Source: Azadirachta indica
Lineage: Eukaryota > Streptophyta > Magnoliopsida > Sapindales > Meliaceae
Length of the DNA stretch: 64,000 bases
Reading direction: 5' to 3'
Assembly (NCBI GenBank): GCA_022749755.1
Contig: CM040447.1
Span: forward strand, 2,289,545-2,353,544
This document shows, piece by piece, positions 1 to 9,309 of this stretch. A model generated the notes under the pieces. The model had not been told where the DNA came from, ran no database searches, and worked only from the letters and a program-made list of their open reading frames with translations. The stretch's first letter is position 1, and the number at the start of each line of letters is the position of its first letter. Made by a program: the position numbers and the translations under genes.

Positions 1-491
1 TCCTTCAACAATCGATCTCGGAGTTTTACCTTTTTGATTTTGGAGTAGTTGTGACAATTAAAAATCATCTTTATTTTCTTCTCCCACTCTAAATAAGCTT
101 CAGGATCGTTTCTATCTTAGAACGATGAAATTTTTATCTTAATACTTCTTAAAACATCATCCAACTTAGGTCTACCCAACCTAGCTTCTTTATTCCTATA
201 ACCATGCAAAATCCTGCCCTCATTCATTGGTGATTCATCTAACTCCTCATCATCTTCAACATTACCCCATTGTACCCTTGGTTGCACTTGCCTAGGTGGT
301 TGTCTAATAGAAGAGCTTTGATGCTGTCTTCTTGATGTCTCTTCTTCCAACCTATCCATCCTCTCATGGATTGGTTCTAACTCAACCCTCATCATCCGTC
401 TCATCTCCCCCAATAACACCTGCAATTGTAGGTTTGGGGTAGTTGGTTATTGTAACCCCGAGATTGAATTTTCTTCTTGATTGTGGGGCAT
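1..491 (-). pseudogene. A1 gag N-terminal fragment (broken)
   Basis: Gag is the structural capsid polyprotein. The start codon complement is at 489-491 (MPHNQEE; other copies begin MSHNQEE). A conserved basic/acidic stretch MMRVELEPIHERMDRLEEE follows, then RQPPRQVQPRVQWGNVEDD and GRPKLDD. An in-frame stop follows residue 14, and another sits at about 119, where other copies read FQGRNDPEAYLEWEKK. The remaining piece (1-116) shows DPEAYLEWEKK and HNYSKIKKVKL, then lacks the segment containing the IIWWD motif seen in A3 and A4. It is therefore a decayed copy with at least two stops and a small deletion. Confidence 0.85.
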
Positions 492-1013
492 ATTTTAAAT
501 CTGCAAAATAAAGTTAGAAACCTCACAAGCAATCCCTCACGTGTTTTCACTCACTCTCGTGTTTGAACACTAAAATGTTCTCACACTCGCACACTCTTAT
601 TCAAAATTTTAGTGACAATTTTAAGATGAGAAGCAACCAAAATAAATCACAAGATTCAATAAGCAATTCTTAAGAAATTGATGCAAGCAATGATAATATT
701 GGATCAAGAATAAGGAATATGAGGCCAATACTACAAGAAATTATGAATATAATAGATAATAATAATTCTCTCCTTTTTTTCTCTTTTTTTTTGCTTTATT
801 TCTTTTCTTTTTTAAAGGAAGTAGAAATGAAAATATTAACTCAAAATAAATTGAAGGAAGTAAAACACAAAATTGAAATTTAGACCAATCAAGGAGGAAT
901 TTGGCCACAATATATATATTTTTTGTATTTCTTTTTTTTTTTAAAATTCTAATTGAAGAAGTAAAGGAACAACGAAGATGTAAAGGATACTTTAAACTTG
1001 CCTTGGAACCAAA
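492..1013 (-). other. A1 untranslated leader
   Basis: This is the non-coding stretch between PBS and gag. It contains long T/C runs on the plus strand (about 771-815 and 929-943) that read as purine runs in the element, and the phrase CACGTGAGGGAGTG shared with other A copies. No reading frame is supported here. Confidence 0.7.
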
Positions 1014-1025
1014 GCTCTGATACCA
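1014..1025 (-). other. A1 primer binding site, initiator tRNA-Met
   Basis: The reverse complement is TGGTATCAGAGC, complementary to the 3' end of plant initiator tRNA-Met. It lies two bases inside the LTR end, as expected for priming of minus-strand DNA synthesis. Confidence 0.92.
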
Positions 1026-1027
1026 AA

Positions 1028-1801
1028 TGATACGAACCTCACCAATATCGTGATGAAACCTAACACTGAATATAGTAAAGAACCTCAAGATTTTCCAAAG
1101 ACGCAAGTTTATAGAGCCTTGACTGATATCTATCTAGATAAGAATCAAGACTATGATTTACTCAAACGCCATACCAAGAATTTTTAAGAAAACACTTAAA
1201 AATCTAGATGATAAGTTTGGTTATTTTGAACGCCACAAGAAATTAAAACTTGAAGAGCTTAAGAACAATAACTTATAAGAAATAATTTAACACTCAAAAT
1301 TTCTTGTTTAATTTCAAGAAATGAAAGCCTTTTTATAGTCAAATATAAAGGGAAAATGTTAAAAGTTAGGTTATCAATCTTACCTAATAATTTGACAAAA
1401 TAAATTTAAACTTTATGACTTTTAAAACCTATAAATTTCAAACATGAAAACGTAAGCAATGACGTCGAATGTTTATGACGTAAGTAATTACATCATTTTA
1501 AAATTCTTAAAATTATACAAATGGACTATAATTTTTGAACATTTTCATATTAGTCTCTAATAACTTGAATGATGTTTATTGAGCCTAACTTTTCAACACG
1601 TGTATCTTGAATTGTATTTTAGTCTCACACATCTTTTTAATTAGTCTATTTAAGGCACCTTCTGATGTCTTGACTCTAACTCTTATAATCGGTCCACTGA
1701 ACATGCTTAACGAATCATATATATGCTGCAATTGAGTGTTTCCAGCCTTACGTGTGAGTTTCTTCTCTTGTTTTCATGGTTGCGCAGCTTCGTTTGCATC
1801 A
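1028..1801 (-). repeat. A1 5' LTR (family A)
   Basis: A 774-bp LTR read on the minus strand, starting TGATGCAAACGAAG and ending TTCGTATCA. It contains the TATA-type box (TATAAAAAGG on the minus strand, around 1335) and, at 1461-1495, degenerate TGACGTCA/TGACGTAAG motifs upstream of it. The first part of the LTR encodes the Pol tail seen more clearly at 25108-25363. Confidence 0.9.
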
Positions 1802-2273
1802 ACAACCCCTAAAAATTTCAATGGTTAGACTAACAATCATTACCTAACTTTGACAAATGAATACAAACATTTAAAATTCTTTGAAAATAAACAAAAACAG
1901 TAAGACTTTGAATTACAACTCACCAAATCCTTCTGTCATTTAGAAATTAAACAAAACATATTGAATTTAAGCAAAAAAATCTCTAAAATTCGTGTATCCA
2001 GATTTTGCCTTGAAAATGAACATATTGTGAAGAAGTTATCATAACTTTCTTTAGAAAACTTCAAATGCTAAACCGTAAAATTCTATAGAAAGCTTACTTG
2101 TTCAACTTTCCAATAGTACTAACCTCTTTCTGAAATATTACTTTAGTGAATACAGTTTGAATTTTGAAATTACCCCTCTAATAATGTCTTCATAATTTAG
2201 TAAATTAGGATAATCTTCTTGAACTTTATTGGCACTTAATTTCTGCTCTTGATGTTTGGACACTCCCGTGTTA
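1802..2273 (-). repeat. Family B LTR remnant (interrupted by A1)
   Basis: About 470 bp matching the first part of the B LTR in minus orientation. It begins at the AACCCCTAAAAATTTC phrase and ends at GGACACTCCCGTGTTA, the reverse complement of the B LTR start with its TG decayed to TA. The rest of this LTR should lie left of A1, outside the window. Its right neighbour is satellite array 1, so the B LTR was inserted into satellite. Confidence 0.85.
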
Positions 2274-4664
2274 GGGCTGGAATTGTTAAACGCAAAACGA
2301 ACATAAAAAATGATTTCAATTCAAGACGGGGCACATGTCTTGCTACCCAGCATCGCCAAAGGATCATTACGGTGCTTTTTATTTCAAAAAATGTAGAAGT
2401 TGAAAATGTACGATTTTCAGAGCCGGAATTATCAAACGTGAATTGGACTCGAAAAATAATTTCAATTCAAGATAGGACATACATCTTTTTACTAAGTATC
2501 GCGTGAGGATCATCATGAAGCATTTTAATTCGAAAACGGAGAAGCTGAAAATATACGATTTTGGGGGCTGTAATTGTCAAATGCGAAACGGACAAAAAAT
2601 GATTTCAATTTGAAACGGGTAGAAGTGTTGTTACTCAGCATCTCTGGAGTATAATTACTGTATATTTTATTTTGGAAAATGGAGAAGTTGAAAATATACC
2701 GTTTTCGGGGCCGAAATTGTCAAATGCGTAACGGACTTAGAAAATGATTTTAATTTGAGACAGGGCATATGTGTTGTTACTCAGCATCATGTGAAGATCA
2801 TCAAGGCATATTTTAATTCAAAAAAAGGAGAAGTTGAACATGTACGATTTCGGGGGCTGGAATTGTCAAAAGCGAAACGGATTGTAAAAACGATTTCAAT
2901 TCGAGACAGAGCACACGTCTTGTTACTGAGCATTATATCAGGATCATTACGGTACATTTTATTTCGAGAAAAAGAGAAATTGAAAAAGTATGATTTTCGG
3001 GCCGAAACCGTCAAACACGAAGCGGACTCGGAAAAACAATTTGAATTCGAGACAGCTTGTATGTCTTGTTACACAGCATCATGTGAGAATCACTATGGTG
3101 CATTTTATTTCAAAAAAAGGAGACGTTGAAAATGTATGATTTTCGACGACAGAATCGTCAAACTCAAAATGAACTCGAGAAACGATTTCAATTTGAGACA
3201 GGCCATAAGCCTTGTTTCTTAGCATTGCATAAGGATCATTATGATACATTTTATTTTGAAAAAAGGAGAAGTTGAAAATGTACGATTTTTTGGGACCGGA
3301 ATCGTCAAACGTGAAACAGACTTGGAAAACAATTTCAATTCCAGACAGGGAACAAGTCTTATTGCTCAGTATCATGTGAGAATCCTTACGGTACAAATTA
3401 TTTCAAAAAAATGGACAACTTAAAAATGTACGATTTTCGGGGTTGGAATCGTCAAATGCGAAACGAACGAGGAAAACGATTTTAATTCGAGATAGGGCAC
3501 ACGTCTTGTCACATATCATCAAGTAAGGATACTCCAGTGTATTTTATTTTGACAAAAGAAGAAGTTGAAAATGTACGATTTTCAGGGATAGAATTGTCAA
3601 ATGCGAAGCAGACTCGAAAAATGATTTCAATTTGAGACAAGCCATAAGCCTTGTTTCTTAGCATCATGGGAGGATCATTATTGTGTATTTTATTTCGAGA
3701 AATAGAGAAGTTGAAAATGTACGATTTTCGAAGCCGAAATCGTCAAACGCTAAATGGACTCGGAAAATAATTCTAATTTCAGACAGGACACATGTCTGAT
3801 TACTCAGTATCACGTGAGGATCATTATAGTGTATATTATTTCAAAAAATGAAGAACTTGAAAGTGTACAATTTTTGGGGTTGGAATCGTCAAACGCAAAA
3901 TGGACGAGGAAAACGATTTCAATTTTAGACAGGGCACAAATCTTGTTACTCAACATCATGTGAGAATTATTACAGTGCATTTTATTTCGAAAAATGAAGA
4001 AGTTGAAAATGTAAGATTTTTGGGGCTGGAATCGTCAAACGCGAAATGGACTTAGATAACAATTTCAATTCGAGATAGCTCATACATCTTGTTATATAGC
4101 ATCGCGTGAAGATCACCGCAGTACATTTTACTTCCAAAAAAGGAAAAGTTGAAAATGTATGATTTTCGGGGTCGGAATTGTCAAACACAAAAAAGTCTCG
4201 AAAAACAATTTCAATTCGAGACAGACCGCACGTTTTGTTACTTAGCATCGCATGAGGATCATTAGGGTGCATTTTATTTTGAAAATGGAAAAATTGAAAA
4301 TGTACGATTTTGGGATCTGGAATTGTCAAACGCGAAACGGACTCAAAAAATAATTTTAATTCGAAACGGGGCACACTACTTGTTACCCAGCATCTACATA
4401 AGAATCATTACAGTGCATTTTATTTCAAAAAATGGAGAAGTTGAAAATGTATGATTTTTGGGGCCAAGATCGTCAAACGCGAAGCGGACTCAGATATCGA
4501 TTTCAATTCAGGGCAGCGCACATGTCTTGTCACACAGTTTTGCATGAGGATCACTGCAGTACATTTTATTTTAAAAAAAGAAGAAGTTGAAAATGTAAGA
4601 TTTTCGGAGCCGAAATCGTCAAACGCGAAACGGAGTCAAAAAACAATTTAGACTCAAGACAGAT
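2274..4664 (+). repeat. Satellite array 1, ~145-bp monomer
   Basis: About 16 tandem, diverged copies of a unit near 145 bp; successive AATTGTCAAA landmarks are at 2281, 2427, 2572, 2715, 2861 and 3005, giving spacings of 146, 145, 143, 146 and 144. Recurrent motifs per unit are TTGTCAAACGCGAAACGGAC, GATTTCAATTCGAGAC, CATCGCGTGAGGATCATT, CATTTTATTTCG and GAAGTTGAAAATGTACGATT. Copies often differ at CG positions (CG to TG or CA), the pattern left by cytosine methylation. Open frames of 100-130 codons occur by chance in both strands and are not genes. The array is bounded by a B LTR on the left and the C1 LTR on the right. Confidence 0.93.
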
Positions 4665-6043
4665 TGAGAAATCAATATTCGTCATAGTATTTTGTTATGT
4701 GTATGTCCTTTATTCATGTATTTTATCTTAGAATTTTATTACTTTGAACTTCTTTTTATTACTTGTAGGAATTGTTGTAAAAGGCTCAAAAAGAAACCTA
4801 AGATGCTGAAAGGCCTGTATTTGCTAAACATAATTCGTATTTTCTAGCATAACTTTGTTCTCAATACTCATATTTGGGTGACACAAAATAATTTGAAAAC
4901 TAGACATAATGATTTACAACCCTACATTTCAAGAAGAAAGCAAATGTTGAGGTTTTGAGGGGTTAAAACTCCAATTGGAAAGGAGACAACTGGAAGACAG
5001 ACTTTCCTTGACATGTGGGAGTGAGTTTTAAATAAGTTATTGACCAAATAAGTAAAAGGGAGGGCTTTGGAGGTGCTATTGGGTGGAGAATGAATTGGGA
5101 AAGAATTTGATGAGTAAAAGAGTTTTCTAAAGAGTGAGTTTTCCATTGGAGGGGGAAGATTGCTGGATTGAAGAAGAGGACATTCTTGTTGAGCAAAATT
5201 ATCATATTCTTAAAAATTTGGTGGTGAACCTTTAAAAAGGGAAGTTTTCATTAAGTTTATTTATTTTTCAAATATGTTAAGAACTTTTGTAATTAAATTT
5301 ATAGATTTGAATTTAAGAATGGAATTGTAAATATATTTTGGGAGTTTGGATTTGCTATTAAAATGGTATTGAATATTTTGTGAAATGTGATTAATTAGAG
5401 GTTGAGATTATTTTTAGTTCATTAATCTGTATAATTTTCATTATTTGTTGTGGATTTGCTATGTATTATTTGTGATTAAAATTAATTTGAGAATTAAGGT
5501 GTTAGAAACATCATTTTACCTTAATTAATCTCTTTTGAACAAGTATTTAAATTGAATCCATTGAGTTGGTTTGATTTAAATGGTTAAAATGTTTCTTGTA
5601 ACAATACAATTAATTAAGTAGAAGCCTCATCAAGGATATATTTAATTAATTGTAAGTGAGAATTATCATGATCATTAGAATTCTCTGGTTTTAGTGAAAA
5701 AACCAATAATCTAAATTATATAATGGTTGTTTAATTCACCTAATATTTCAATACCAGATTAGATAGCTAGTCAAATTCCATCTAATTTCATTGAACTCAA
5801 CAGAAATTTATAAATTTCAAGTTCTTGTAATTTAGCTATTTAATCACTTCAATTGGAATAATCTGAAACTGTCATTTGATTGCATTAGAATATTTACGAT
5901 TTTATGTTTACTTAAATTAGTAATTAATAGGAAACAATAAGGATTTAAACCATTATAATTCCACAAGAGATCAACCTCAGAGTGAACTTATTGTTAGCTA
6001 TTAACGATTCGTGCACTTGCGAGCATTTAAAATTTACACATCA
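4665..6043 (+). repeat. C1 5' LTR (family C)
   Basis: A 1379-bp LTR, TGAGAAATCAATATT... to ...TTTACACATCA. It aligns along its full length with the C2 5' LTR at 52904-54284 (1381 bp). Open frames inside it (for example about 4922-5205, minus) are not conserved as proteins and are ignored. Confidence 0.9.
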
Positions 6044-6049
6044 AGTTTT

Positions 6050-6067
6050 TGGCGCCGTAACCGGGGA
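6050..6067 (+). other. C1 primer binding site, tRNA-Asp
   Basis: TGGCGCCGTAACCGGGGA matches the complement of the plant tRNA-Asp 3' end (TGGCGCCGTTGCCGGGGA) at all but two positions. This primer is typical of Athila-type elements. Confidence 0.88.
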
Positions 6068-6442
6068 ATTGGTTTTTAAATTCTATATTTGTTTTCTTTG
6101 TTGCTATTTTTTTATTTTATTTGAGTGTTTCATTTGTTCTGATTTCATTTGTTGTGAGTGTTTCATTTATTGCTATTTTATTTTTTGTTTCTTTCTTTGT
6201 AGCTTAATTTTTCTTTTCTTTCATTAGGTACATGCATTATGACAATTCCCTAAGGGGAGATCTTGGGGAGAAAAGGGATAATATCCTAAGAATAAGGGAG
6301 AACTTGAACAACTAGTTGAAGAACATTAATTATGTACTGAACAAGAAGAAGAAATTGTTGAGGAAACAACAAGCATGGAGCCCCAAACAATGGAAGTAGC
6401 CGAAAGACAAAGGGTGATGAAGGAGTATGCTAGGCCAATCGT
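6068..6442 (+). pseudogene. C1 leader and gag start (truncated)
   Basis: A T-rich leader ends in TTTCATTAGGTACATG; the gag ATG at 6232-6234 matches that of C2 at 54440. The reading frame begins MHYDNSLRGDLGEKRDNI, then shifts. The shared phrase ATGAAGGAGTATGCTAGGCC is reached just before B2 interrupts the copy at 6443. Only the extreme N-terminus is present, with no capsid or zinc-knuckle segment. Confidence 0.75.
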
Positions 6443-7217
6443 GACATGGGAGTGTCCAAACATCAAGAACAGAGCTTAAGTACCAATAAGTTCAAGAAGA
6501 TTACCCTAATTTGCTAAGTTATGAAGACACTGTCGGAGGGGTAATTTCAGAATTTAAACTGTATTCACTGAACTAATATTTCAAAAAGAGGTTGGTACCA
6601 CTGGAAAGTTGAAGAAGTAAGCTTTCTATAAAATTTTACGATTTAGCATTTGGAGTTCTTTAGAGAAAGTTATGATAATTTTTTCACAACATGTTTGTTT
6701 TCAAGGCAAAATCTGGATGCACGAATTTTAAAAATTTTTTATCTTAAATTCAATTTGTTTTGTTTAATTTCTAGATGATAGATGGATTTAGTGAGTTATA
6801 ATTCAAAATCTTAGCTGTTTTGGTTTATTTTCAAAAAAAAATTTTAAATGTTTGTATTTATTTGTCAAAGTTAGGTAATGGTTGTTAGCCTAACCATTGA
6901 AATTTTTAGGGGTTGTTGGCCTAACCTTTGACATTTCTTTCCTTGTAAGAGCCTATATAAAGGTTTCAAGTAGGTAGCATTAAAATCAAATTGTTTTGAG
7001 TTGAGTTAAATAAAATTTTGGTATTTTATACTTTGTATCTCTTATGAAGAATTTCCATAGAGTGGTGAGTGTTCTTTTTAATTCTATAACCTTTGACAGC
7101 AATATAGGGTAGTGTTTCTGTATCCCTTTTGTTGTGAATCTTAAGAGGAGAGCTTATTTCAAGTCTTATTTAATAAAAAACTTGAATCACTACACAAACC
7201 TCCATTTTTCGATATCA
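6443..7217 (+). repeat. B2 5' LTR (family B)
   Basis: 775 bp, TGACATGGGAGTGTCC... to ...TTTTTCGATATCA. Five further LTR copies of the same family are present in the window: 10322-11093, 18499-19269, 20387-21158, 46356-47126 and the remnant at 1802-2273. Confidence 0.9.
6954..6962 (+). promoter_or_regulatory. TATA box of the B LTR
   Basis: TATATAAAG in the context GAGCCTATATAAAGGTTTCAAG, about 260 bp before the LTR end. The same box at the same relative place is conserved in the other B LTRs (for example 10833, 46864), so it is the likely core promoter of U3. Confidence 0.7.
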
Positions 7218-7220
7218 ATT

Positions 7221-7233
7221 TGGTATCAGAGCC
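7221..7233 (+). other. B2 primer binding site, initiator tRNA-Met
   Basis: TGGTATCAGAGCC, a 13-base match to the complement of the plant initiator tRNA-Met 3' end, three bases after the LTR. Confidence 0.92.
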
Positions 7234-7360
7234 GAAAGATCCTTTCAAAACTTTGTTCACAAATCAACCCAAAATCAACCCAAAATCTTGTCAAAGTCCA
7301 AAACCAAAAGATTCTTACAAGCCTTATGAGAACTTGAAAATCTTTGCAAATTGTGAAGTT

Positions 7361-7993
7361 ATGGCAACCTGTCATTACCTTAAGTATTTTGAGTTTAGTT
7401 CCCCAATCACCAAAGTTTATCCTCATGATACTCAATTACAAGATATGAGAAGACAACTCAATCAAATTCAAGAACTTTTTGAGGCATATGAAAATTTACA
7501 AAGAAGTCAGCAACATGAAGAAACTGTCTATGAAAATCTTATTGATGAAGGAGATAGAGAAGACTACATAGAGGCAGAGTATGAAGACTATATAACGGAA
7601 GAAGATAATGTGCAACATGTCCATGAATCCATTGTTGAAGCGGCAGAAAAGGAAGACTACACGGAAGCAAAGTATGATGACTACGCAGAGGAGGAAGAAG
7701 ATGAGGTAGAACCTATTCATAGGACCTTTAAAGGAGCAAAATTTGATGAAGATGAAATAGAGACTGAAATGGAAAAATATAGGAAAGGAGATGAAGAAGT
7801 TGAAAGTAAGATAACTAAACACTACTTTATTTCATTTTTTGTTGGGGAGAAGTATCAAAATGAAACTTGGTTTGAAGTTGTTCCTTTGAATTGCTATCAT
7901 TTAAATAGATATCCTTGGAGATATGGTAGAAAGAACATATATGGTGGTTTTAAAAACACTTATTCTTTCAGGGTAGAACTTAAGTGCCAATAA
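7361..7993 (+). CDS. B2 chimeric Gag N-terminus / acidic repeat / protease C-terminus protein
   Basis: A 210-residue open frame starting MATCHYLKYFEF; the frame is open upstream, but this ATG is the first plausible start. After a Gag-like N-terminal helix (MRRQLNQIQELFEAYENLQ) comes a strongly acidic stretch with two imperfect copies of a module built on DYIEAEYEDY / DYTEAKYDDY. The end (YQNETWFEVVPLNCYHLNRY, then PWRYGRKNIYGGFKNTYSF) aligns with the end of the retroviral-type protease region of B4 (DEVWCDVVPMDACHLLLGRPWQY...YKNTYTFVKDG), but the LLLGRPW motif has become LNRYPW. Capsid core, zinc knuckle and protease active site are missing. The last codons run into LTR sequence. The same chimera occurs in B3, so the open frame was inherited, not formed here. 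Function unknown; possibly a Gag relic. Confidence 0.7.
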   Translation: MATCHYLKYFEFSSPITKVYPHDTQLQDMRRQLNQIQELFEAYENLQRSQQHEETVYENLIDEGDREDYIEAEYEDYITEEDNVQHVHESIVEAAEKEDYTEAKYDDYAEEEEDEVEPIHRTFKGAKFDEDEIETEMEKYRKGDEEVESKITKHYFISFFVGEKYQNETWFEVVPLNCYHLNRYPWRYGRKNIYGGFKNTYSFRVELKCQ

Positions 7994-8451
7994 ATTCAAA
8001 ATTATTACCCTAATTTACTAAATTGTGAAGATACTGTTAAAGGGGTAATTTTAAAATTTAATCTGTATTTATTGAGGTAATATTGTAGAACTTGCTTGAC
8101 ACCATTGAAAGCTGAAGAAGTAAACTTTCTATGCAATTTTACGGTTTAGCATTTGGACTTCTTTAACGAAAGTTATGATAACTTCTTCACAACATGTTTA
8201 TTTTCAAGGCAGAATCCAGGTGTACGGATTTTAAAGGTTTTTTTTAATTTCCATAAGATAGAAGGATTTGGTGAGTTATAATTCAAAGTTTTAGCTGTTT
8301 TGGTTTATTTTCAAAGAATTTTAAATGTTTGTGTTCCTTTGTCAAAGTTAGGTAATAGTTGTTGGCCTAATTATTGAAATTTCTAGTGGTTTTAAGCCTA
8401 ACCTTTGACATTTCTTTCCTTGTAAAAGCCTATATAAAAGCTTCAAGTATG
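7971..8451 (+). repeat. B2 3' LTR, truncated at both ends
   Basis: About 480 bp of B LTR (GTAGAACTTAAGTGCC... to ...GCTTCAAGTATG). It lacks the first ~24 bases and everything after the TATA region (TATATAAAAG at about 8431). Family E begins immediately at 8452. There is nothing coding in the 458 bases after the chimeric ORF. Confidence 0.85.
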
Positions 8452-9294
8452 TGATGCAAATATGGATGCACACAAGAGCAACGATGCAATTCAGCTACCT
8501 AGTGGTCCCGTTACAAGAGCAAGAATGAAGAAATTCAAGGATGCATTGAATGGGATGATTTAAGGCTTGTGGGATGATCTTGCAACAATTCAAGAGTGCA
8601 AGAAAGAGTCAAATATTAAGCTTGGACTTTAAGACAATAATCAGAGCTTGGTAACATTGACATAAGTACAAGAAGGCAAAACTTGAAGATTAAAGCTTCT
8701 ATGGAATTCGAATTCTCAAATCTGTATGAGGCCATATTTGAATGATATCTCAAGGCTAAGCAAGCATGTTCAAATCTTTTATTTGCAATTCAAATCAGAT
8801 CTTCATCATGATGAAAGTTTCGGATTCCACGTGCCTTTTGGGCTTAGTTGCTACGCGGACCCATTATTTATCTTAATCTTATTTATAAATATATGTTATT
8901 TAATTTGTTATGTGTTTGGGCTGTTAATGTTAATTATTAAGCCCAAATTCAGTTTGTTTTAATTTAAGTTAGAATAAGTTTATTCTTATGGTTAAACACT
9001 CTATTTAGGGTTACTTATTTCTTGTACCTTTATATATTCAGCCACATTCTCCAATGGAAAGATCATTATTCTTTGAATGAAATAAAATTAAGAGTGTTTC
9101 TCTTGTTTTGATTTCTGCTTGAATCAAGATTCTTACAACCAAATTTAATTACTTTGAGGTATTTTATTCTAAAGTTAATTCACAAGTTGAAATTGGGTTG
9201 TAAACTTGGGTAAATCTGATTTAACTTTCCAAGAGGTTGCTTCCATGTGTAAAGATATTGGGTCTCAAGTTTAATATATTCGGGGTTTGTATCA
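8452..9294 (+). repeat. E 5' LTR
   Basis: 843 bp from TGATGCAAATATGG to GGGTTTGTATCA, bounded by the PBS. It contains a TATATA-type sequence at about 9029 (CTTTATATATTCAGCC) and AATAAAA at about 9081, plausible promoter and polyadenylation signals. The open frame at 8726-8962 is hydrophobic, has no relatives here, and is not supported as a gene. Confidence 0.85.
8453..8563 (+). CDS. Pol C-terminal tail encoded in the E LTR
   Basis: From the second base of the LTR a frame of 36 codons reads DANMDAHKSNDAIQLPSGP, then VTRARMKKFKDALNGMI and a stop. The (L/V)PSGP(I/V)TRxRxK...LNG(M/L)I pattern is the same as the tail encoded by the family A LTR. In a 3' LTR this frame would continue the integrase reading frame. 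In this 5' LTR copy it is a fossil of that arrangement and would not be translated as Pol. Confidence 0.65.
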   Translation, partial: DANMDAHKSNDAIQLPSGPVTRARMKKFKDALNGMI

Positions 9295-9297
9295 GTT

Positions 9298-9309
9298 TGG
9301 TATCAGAGC
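9298..9309 (+). other. E primer binding site, initiator tRNA-Met
   Basis: TGGTATCAGAGC three bases after the LTR. Confidence 0.9.

Larger units (their letters stand above)
1..1801 (-). mobile_element. A1: 5' part of a Ty3/gypsy family A LTR retrotransposon
   Basis: Read on the minus strand the order is 5' LTR (1028-1801), primer binding site (1014-1025), A/T- and pyrimidine-rich leader, then the start of gag (491 down to 1). The element is cut by the window edge, so its pol and 3' LTR are not visible. It matches A3, A4 and A6 in this window. The LTR abuts a family B LTR remnant at 1802, so A1 was inserted into that older LTR; the 5 bases after it (ACAAC) would be half of the target duplication, but the other half lies outside the window. 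Confidence 0.9.
4665..6442 (+). mobile_element. C1: 5' part of an Athila-like Ty3/gypsy element
   Basis: 5' LTR 4665-6043, tRNA-Asp primer binding site 6050-6067, leader, and the first part of gag from 6232. It is interrupted at 6443 by the B2 LTR; no continuation of gag is found on the other side in this window. The LTR was inserted into satellite array 1 at AAGACAGAT. It closely matches C2 at 52904-62114. Confidence 0.9.
6443..8451 (+). mobile_element. B2: internally deleted family B retrotransposon
   Basis: 5' LTR 6443-7217, Met PBS at 7221-7233, one open frame (7361-7993), then a truncated 3' LTR (7971-8451). The start of the 3' LTR is missing: the internal region joins the LTR at ...AGAACTTAAGTGCC. 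Its far end is cut by the E LTR at 8452. With no RT, RNase H or integrase it must be non-autonomous. It was inserted in C1 gag at CCAATCG. Confidence 0.87.

Noticed and set aside
2249..4651. Several 60-130 codon open frames on both strands in satellite array 1
   Set aside because: They follow the 145-bp repeat, differ from monomer to monomer, and have no start, context or conserved protein features; the monomer simply contains few stops.
2274..4664. CRISPR-like array
   Set aside because: The repeats are contiguous 145-bp monomers with no unique spacers, in plant DNA; it is a satellite.
5982..6227. Phe/Cys-rich 81-codon frame in the C1 leader
   Set aside because: It spans the LTR end and PBS and is a translation of T-rich leader sequence.
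7496..7822. Hydrophobic minus-strand frames opposite the B chimera (also 19907-20227, plus)
   Set aside because: They are antisense shadows of the acidic-repeat coding region; GAA/GAT codons read as TTC/ATC give false membrane-like peptides.
8726..8962. Hydrophobic 78-codon frame in the E LTR
   Set aside because: It lies in LTR U3/R-like sequence; no second copy or homology supports it.
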